Position numbers and translations under genes: made by a program. A stretch of DNA of 64,000 nt from Beta vulgaris subsp. vulgaris (Eukaryota; Streptophyta; Magnoliopsida; Caryophyllales; Amaranthaceae). A model generated the notes under the pieces. The model saw only the letters and a list, made by a program, of their open reading frames with translations, was not told the DNA's origin and made no database searches. Location of the stretch: assembly GCF_026745355.1 (NCBI RefSeq), contig NC_079204.1:50104285-50168284 (forward strand). Direction: 5' to 3'. Of this stretch, positions 58,850 through 64,000 are shown piece by piece; position 1 is the first letter of the stretch, and every line of letters starts with the position of its first letter.

Positions 58850-59271
58850 TATTCTTGATAGCTTTCGCAGTACTCGGGTGCCAAGATCTTTTCATCTCTT
58901 TGCGTAGTGATGGAGGCAGACTTCATTTCTTGAGGAAGCATTATTGTGCACTTTCAGATGATGTCTATAGGCCAGATATGTCTATAGATAATGATAGTAT
59001 GTTCTACGACTAAGATGGTTGCGAAGGATTCTCTAGTTAAAATTGCGTGACTTTATGTTAGATTGCTTTTAAGTTAGTGATTTTATGTTTAAGTCTATTT
59101 TGTGAGCTTTAATTATTATGGAACTTATTTGTTATAACTTTTAGTTATTTTAAGTTTAAGTTAACTTAACGGCTAGTTATTTAATGGTTATGTGCTTTTA
59201 CATTTAGTTATTTTATCTATTTTATATGTTTTCTAGATGAATTGCATTAAATATATATGTGCCTATGTAGA

Positions 59272-60646
59272 ATGGATGAAGATTTGGTGCAACAAAGTTT
59301 GACACGTTTAGCATTGCATGAGCTGAGGAGATTGACAACCCAAGTTGAACGGATGCCTTTGCATTTGGGGGAGAACGGGGCATCATTTCATACATAGGAT
59401 GTTGACAGGCCATCGTAATTTGTGTAAAGAACAACTTCGGCTAAGTAGAGAGTATTTATAAGTCTTGCTAATATCCTTAGAGAACAACAACTCTTAGTAG
59501 CTGGTAGATTATAAGCATTGAAGAGCAACTTGGGTTAGGTTTGTACATGCTAGCTAAACCTGCTTCTGTTCGTGATGCTGCTGAAAGATTTCAACACTCA
59601 ACATCAACTATTTCGAAGTATTTCAAAAAGGTATTACAAGCATTGGAAGCATTGTCGAGTCAAATAATTCGACCACATAAAGTATGTATGAGACACTCCT
59701 GAAATACAAAGCAACATCAAATACTGGTTTCTTAAGGTACTCATCCTACATTCATGACATTTATTATTAATTAACATAATTTAATATAAACATGTATAGT
59801 CTCAATGTAATGAGATATATACTTTTGTTTTTAGGATTGTGTTGGTGCCATAGATGGTACCCTTATACAATCATGTTCAAGATGATGTAGGCAGGGCTTT
59901 TAGAGATCGTCACGGGGACAAGACATGGAATGTGATGGTTGTGTGTTCACTCAATATGTTGGTTACTCACATCAATGTGGGCTACGAAGGGAGTGCACAT
60001 GATATACAACTGTATGGAGCGAAGCTTAGGAGATGCCAGAATGGGATTCCCTCATCCACCATCTGGTACTAGCTAACTTATATTGCATGAATAATATGAG
60101 AAAATTCCTGGCACTTTAACAAACTAACATTATGATTGTTGTACAGGAAAATACTATGTAGTCGATTCAGCGTATCCTAATACACTCGGGTACTTGAGTC
60201 CATATCTAGTACCTGGGTTGAGGTACCATTTGCCTGACTTCAGAAGAGGGACTCCACCACAGGAATGTATGAGCAATTCAATTACCGACATTCTTCTTGT
60301 CGAAATGTAATTGAGAGGGTCTTTGCGTTCTCAAAAATAGGTGGAAGGTGCTAAAATCGATGCCGCAAATGGACGAGGCTAATCAGTTGAAAATTATTGT
60401 ACTTGTTTTACCTTACACAATTTTATTCGTTTACATGATCTAGGGATTCCTTTCACACACCAAATTGAAGTCATGGAACAAAGAGCTGATCATAATATGT
60501 ACGATGATAACAGAAAAATAGCTATGGATAGTGTGCGACAACAAATAACTGAAGAAATATGGGACTCAATGCAGAATAATCCCGAGGTGATGGAGCAAAT
60601 ATTTGGACAAGAAGAAGACGAAGAATTAACCGATTATGAAAACTAG
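59272..60646 (+). pseudogene. PIF/Harbinger DDE transposase, broken
   Basis: Fragments in three frames give a Harbinger transposase. MDEDLVQQSLTRLALHELRR is near 59272. A helix-turn-helix-like stretch is near 59540-59680. DCVGAIDGT (first D of the DDE triad) is near 59834-59860. NVGYEGSAHDIQLY (second D region) is at 59985-60010, and GKYYVVDSAYPNTLGYLSPY is at 60145-60205. Then come RYHLPDFRRGTPPQE, VIERVFAFS-like sequence near 60310, LHNFIRLHDLGIPFTH and a C-terminus ending DEELTDYEN at 60646. Many stops and shifts separate these, so no active enzyme is expected. An intron may separate 59745-59834. Confidence 0.85.
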
Positions 60647-60899
60647 TTAATGATTGATATTATTATTATTTTGCCTAGTACTTCACTTATCAAAACGGGT
60701 CTTCTTTTGTCATTTCAACAATGAGAAGTATTATTGTTGTTATTATTAATATTATTAGTGTTATCATCTATTAAAAACTTTGTACTTTGAACAATGACAA
60801 ATAATATTGAAATGAATACTTCTTAGGCTTGAATTATCATTTCAATATAATTAGCCGAATCATATAGGAAAAAAAAGTATTTACAAAATAATAATTAGC

Positions 60900-61075
60900 A
60901 ATATTTATATAATAAGAATATTATTATTATTAATAAAAATAATATTAAAAGCAATAGTAACAAGAGTAATAATAACAATAATAGTAATATAATAATAATT
61001 GTAATAATGATATTAATATTTATAATTGTAATAATAGTAATAATAATAATGATAATAATAATAATTATCATTGTT
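60900..61075. repeat. Degenerate (AAT)n microsatellite
   Basis: Imperfect AAT/ATA/TAG triplet-rich DNA near the right end of the Harbinger element. Confidence 0.75.
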
Positions 61076-61295
61076 TTATTATCAGAGAATTAAATGACTG
61101 AATTGAACTGAACTGATTGCAACTGAACTGAACTGAACTGAACTGATTGGAACTGAACTGAACTGAAAATAAGCTGGGGAGAACAGGCCCTTAATAAGCA
61201 AAGGTATGATTATTCTAGAATAATCCAAAAGTGGGATTATTTTTTAAAGATCAGCCAAAGGTGGGATTATTCCAGGCAAATTTTCCTATTTTTTT

Positions 61296-61804
61296 CTTAG
61301 TAAAGATTTTGGGTCATTGTGGCCATTTTATATACTCTTACTTTATCTACCCCACATTTAAAAAATATGGAAAATTGGGCAAATTTTACTCTCTCAATCC
61401 TTAATTTTTTTTGAAGGAAATCATTACTTAATATTTGTGCAAAAGGGCATTTGTTGCAATGAAAAAAACACAAAGGTAGTATAAAATTAATACTTATCAC
61501 GTATGAAGTTCATAATGGAGCGGAAAATGATGTCCAAACACTTGATGACGGGAAAACCAAAAGCCTATTTGACATATTCTAAATCAATTACTAATCCAAC
61601 AAAAATGATTTACCTTTAAAAAAACTAAAATGATTTAAATTCGTCATACTTAGACTAAAAATAATCCATTGAGGTATGAAGTTGACCATATAAAGATAAA
61701 TTTTAAGAATTTAGGACTAGCATTCAGAAACAAAAATCCTCAAGTCAAGTCATCTTTGGTCTCGCCCGACCAACTTATTCTTAACTTTATCGACTTTTAA
61801 TAAG
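61296..61804. other. Unassigned spacer
   Basis: AT-rich, no gene recognised. Confidence 0.4.
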
Positions 61805-62126
61805 CTAATGATTGGCTAAGAACACTTGCAGCCAGTCTGCTACCCAGTGTTAGGATTCACGGGAGCGTCTAAGATCCTAGAGGGAATAATCAAGCTGTTG
61901 GTTAAAATCGAAGGAAAAGAGATGACCAGAGATGCAATGGCAGAATTCTTAGTAGTAGATATACCTAGGGCGTACAATGCCGTTGTAAGACGTCGATCCA
62001 TTCACGAAGTCCAAGGAATCATTTCAACATATTGCTTAACCATGTTGTATGTATCCAATTAGGGTACGACAACAAAGTTGAGAGGAAATCAGGAGACAAC
62101 AAAATCTCTTTCACAAACCATAAAGA
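61805..62126 (+). pseudogene. Gypsy-type aspartic protease region, fragment
   Basis: The frame has CYPVLGFTGASKILEGII, then EFLVVDIPRAYNAVVRRRSI and GIISTYCLTM. This corresponds to the conserved block after the active site of plant Gypsy proteases (PLIGFTG, FLVVD-PSAYN-ILGR, STYH-KM). The usual GRP is changed to RRR and H to C. The segment TTKLRGNQETTKSLSQTIKR follows in shifted frames. No gag or RT is nearby. It may belong with the LTR-like repeat that begins next. Confidence 0.6.
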
Positions 62127-62511
62127 GATAATTCACTAATAGATCGAAGGATAAGTAATTCGACTTATTCACATCCAGATCATGAATGTCTGTAATTGGA
62201 AGAGTCAATAAGAAGAATTTCAATAGAAGATTTGGCCAAACCCACAATGATGTTTGGGGAGCTAGTAGTATAGGTAGTACCCAAGTACACTAGCGGACAC
62301 ATATCATGTATGTCCGTCCACCAGCACCATACCAGGTTGCGGCCATTATACGATGATTGAGATCAGGTCCATAAGTGGCCCGACAACATTGTTGGCCGTC
62401 ACCTAATATAGGACAAATAGGGGAATCTTTCCCCCAAGTCATGCTCATCATAGCCATACACGTGGATAGGGATTAGAATCACTAGACATCCTTTCAGAAC
62501 AAGAATACTAG

Positions 62512-62519
62512 TATAAATA
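62512..62519 (+). promoter_or_regulatory. TATA box in the LTR-like repeat
   Basis: TATAAATA, in a segment that copy A lacks. The position upstream of the pyrimidine-rich stretch fits an LTR promoter on the plus strand. Confidence 0.5.
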
Positions 62520-62550
62520 GTCATTTGGTACTATTCTATAGGTACATTCT

Positions 62551-62551
<1 letters not shown>

Positions 62552-62582
<31 letters not shown>
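62552..62582. repeat. (CA)n microsatellite
   Basis: About 15 CA units. Copy A has only a short interrupted CA stretch at the same place (8849-8861). Confidence 0.95.
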
Positions 62583-62584
<2 letters not shown>

Positions 62585-62832
62585 TGTCTTTACTTTCTCT
62601 TTCTAAATCCTTCATAGGCAAATCTCTGACTTGATCATTGGAGGGAATTTGCCCGCATTCCCCCCCCCCCAAGAGTAGTTTATGTTTGCTTCCGTGCAAC
62701 TATTCCATAACAACAACCCATACCACTTGTTAGCGAAACACTTTTAATGTTTTCTTATTAAATAATCCTTGCTAATGACTCTTTTCCCCTAAAAAAAAAA
62801 GAAGTTAAACAAAATTTATACAATATAATTAT

Positions 62833-63848
62833 CGGTTTTTTCACCAAATACCCCCGACAAATCAACAAATTCACAATATACCCTCAATGTTTCAACAATT
62901 CACCATATACCCCTGACTTTTCATTTTTGTGCACCAAATACCCTTTTTTTAACTGCCGTTAACTTACCGTTTGCATTATTTACGATATTGCCATTATTAA
63001 CCCTTAACCCTAACTTCTAAACCTAATTCCTAACCCTAATCTAAAACCTAATCCCTAATCATAATCTAACCCCTACCCCACCCCACCCCCACCCCCACCC
63101 CTTCCCCTCCACCCCAGCCCATCCCCCACTGCCCCACCACCTCAGCCCCCCCACTGCCCACTAGCCTGCAACCCCCTCCCCCGTCAGACTCGCAACCCCC
63201 TCCCCCTCTGCCTCGCAACCCCCTCCTTCTGCCTTGCATTTCTGACGGACCAGCAACCCCCCTCCCTCTGCCTCACATTTCCGATGGACCCGCAACCCCT
63301 CCCCCCCTCTGCCTCGCATTTTCGACGGACCCGCAATCCTCCTCCATCACAATCCCTTTTCTCCCTTCAGACCTGCAACCCATTTTCGACAAACCCCCTC
63401 CCTCTGCCTCACATTTCCGACGGACCCGCAACCCCCTCCCTCTGCGTTGCATTTCCGACGGTTGCGCGTCTGACGGGAGGGGGAGGGGTTGCGCGTCTGA
63501 CGGGAGGCTTAGAGGGTGGAGTGGAGGGGAGAGGGAGAGAGGGAGGTTGGGCTACGGCCTGCGCCGGTGGGGGAGGGGTGGGGGAGACCGGTGGTGTGGC
63601 TGGGGTGGGGTGGAGGCTGCCAAGGGGTTAGGGTTAGATTTGAATTAAGGTTAGGGTTAGATTAGAATTAGGGTTAGGGTTTAATGATGGAAAAATTGTA
63701 AATAATGCTAACGGTGAGTTAACGGCAGTTAGAAAAAGGGTATCTGGTGCACGTTTTCGAATAGTCAGGGGTATACAGTGCATTTCTGAAACATTAAGGT
63801 TATATTGTGAATTTTGCGAATTGTCGGGGGTATTTGGTGAAATAACCG
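62833..63848. mobile_element. Non-autonomous MULE-like element
   Basis: 1016 bp with inverted repeats of about 200 bp, outer ends CGGTTTTTTCACCAAATACC and CGGTTATTTCACCAAATACC. A perfect 9-bp duplication TATAATTAT flanks it (62824-62832, 63849-63857). Copy A of the host repeat has the empty site (TATATTTAT near 9104-9112). The interior is C-rich on the left half (tandem CGCAACCCCCTCCC and GACGGACCCGC units, 63160-63450) and G-rich on the right. No transposase is present. The frame at 63284-63631 is repeat-derived. Confidence 0.92.
63090..63460. repeat. Minisatellite inside the MULE-like element
   Basis: Imperfect units of CGCAACCCCCTCCCTCTGCC followed by TTTCCGACGGACC, about 30-50 bp each, several copies. 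Confidence 0.75.
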
Positions 63849-64000
63849 TATAATTATTTATGTAATTGTTTTTCTTTTTGAGAAAAAATTTATAATAAAG
63901 TTTACAGGTTTTAGTCATCATGAAAATTTATATGAAAAATTATAGTGTATAATGTTGATTATATGCTCGTTCATCTTCTTCAATATATGTATATTATTGA
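63849..64000. repeat. LTR-like dispersed repeat, copy B (second part)
   Basis: Resumes the match to copy A (about 9104-9255) after the MULE-like insertion and is cut off by the window edge. Confidence 0.75.

Larger units (their letters stand above)
55182..61190 (+). mobile_element. PIF/Harbinger transposon
   Basis: 6009 bp. Ends GGGCCTGTTCTC and its complement, flanked by TTA on both sides (55179-55181, 61191-61193), the PIF/Harbinger duplication. Subterminal arrays of AACTGAACTGAACTTATTGC-like units lie at 55197-55330 and 61087-61166. It carries the usual two genes in the same orientation: ORF1 (Myb/SANT-like) and a DDE transposase that has decayed. Confidence 0.93.
54599..61286. mobile_element. 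MULE-like element with long TIRs, split by a Harbinger element
   Basis: The ends read GGAAAATTTGCTTGGAATAA and, inverted at the right, GGAAAATTTGCCTGGAATAA. The inverted repeats extend about 140 bp, through GGATTATTCTGGAATAATCC and TTTTTGGTCCCAA. Flanks TATTTTTTT (54590-54598) and TATTTTTTT (61287-61295) are a perfect 9-bp duplication, the Mutator-like signature. Only about 680 bp belong to this element. The rest is a nested Harbinger at 55182-61190. No MuDR-type transposase is present, so it is non-autonomous. Its interior (54744-55140) is C-rich and then purine-rich, resembling a captured gene leader. Confidence 0.88.
62127..62832. repeat. LTR-like dispersed repeat, copy B (first part)
   Basis: Matches 8509 to about 9106 in the same orientation, with an extra segment near 62450-62530 that includes a TATA box and a longer CA repeat. 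It resumes after the MULE-like element at 63849 and runs to the window end. Confidence 0.8.

Noticed and set aside
62980..63060. Possible interstitial telomere repeat (CCCTAA-like words)
   Set aside because: Units are degenerate, do not form an exact CCCTAAA array, and are mirrored in the inverted repeat of the MULE-like element.
63284..63631. 115-codon proline then glycine-rich frame
   Set aside because: It follows the C-rich to G-rich minisatellite inside the MULE-like element; no domain is present.

Overview
This is repeat-dense nuclear DNA of a flowering plant, probably a dicot. The evidence is the families present: Copia and Gypsy LTR retrotransposons with tRNA-iMet and tRNA-Asp primer sites, plant L1-like LINEs, CACTA elements with TNP2 transposase, hAT, MULE and PIF/Harbinger elements, and Stowaway and Tourist MITEs. 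Short GT-AG introns and AT-rich spacers also fit. I see no intact ordinary host gene and no rRNA, tRNA or CRISPR. The species cannot be named from the sequence alone.

Region 1 (1-17056) is framed by a large inverted duplication (1-2917 against 13887-17056). Each arm holds a LINE reverse-transcriptase remnant and the same non-autonomous CACTA insertion, at the same target site. The 11-kb spacer holds a broken hAT transposase (2930-4906), the 5' part of a CACTA TNP2 element (about 6062-8508), an LTR-like fragment (about 8509-9255), and a gag-only Copia-like element (9455-11770). That last element itself contains a Stowaway MITE and a LINE tail.

Region 2 (17057-20065) is AT-rich DNA without genes. 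It carries two arrays of a 20-bp repeat and a GC-rich non-autonomous hAT (19205-19556).

Region 3 (20066-54236) is one very large CACTA element: termini CACTAC/GTAGTG, target duplication ACA, subterminal repeats at both ends. It carries a decayed minus-strand TNP2 gene and a possible accessory gene. It also carries an unrecognised plus-strand, possibly two-exon gene that may be a captured host fragment. Inside it sits an Athila-like Gypsy element (31308-51359, duplication TTAAT). Inside the Gypsy 3' LTR sits a SIRE-type Copia element with an env-like region (32184-42748, duplication GAAAA). Without the nested LTR elements the CACTA element would be about 14.1 kb.

Region 4 (54237-64000) has a MULE-like element (54599-61286, 9-bp duplication) interrupted by a PIF/Harbinger element (55182-61190, duplication TTA). 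The Harbinger has an intact Myb/SANT-like ORF1 but a broken transposase, and contains a third long-TIR element. A Gypsy protease scrap follows. Then comes a second copy of the LTR-like fragment of region 1, interrupted by a second MULE-like element (62833-63848). The first copy supplies the empty site that proves this insertion.

The genes act as parts of transposons rather than as a host pathway. Long open frames remain in the Gypsy gag (645 codons) and the Harbinger ORF1 (243 codons). The transposase and pol genes are all broken.
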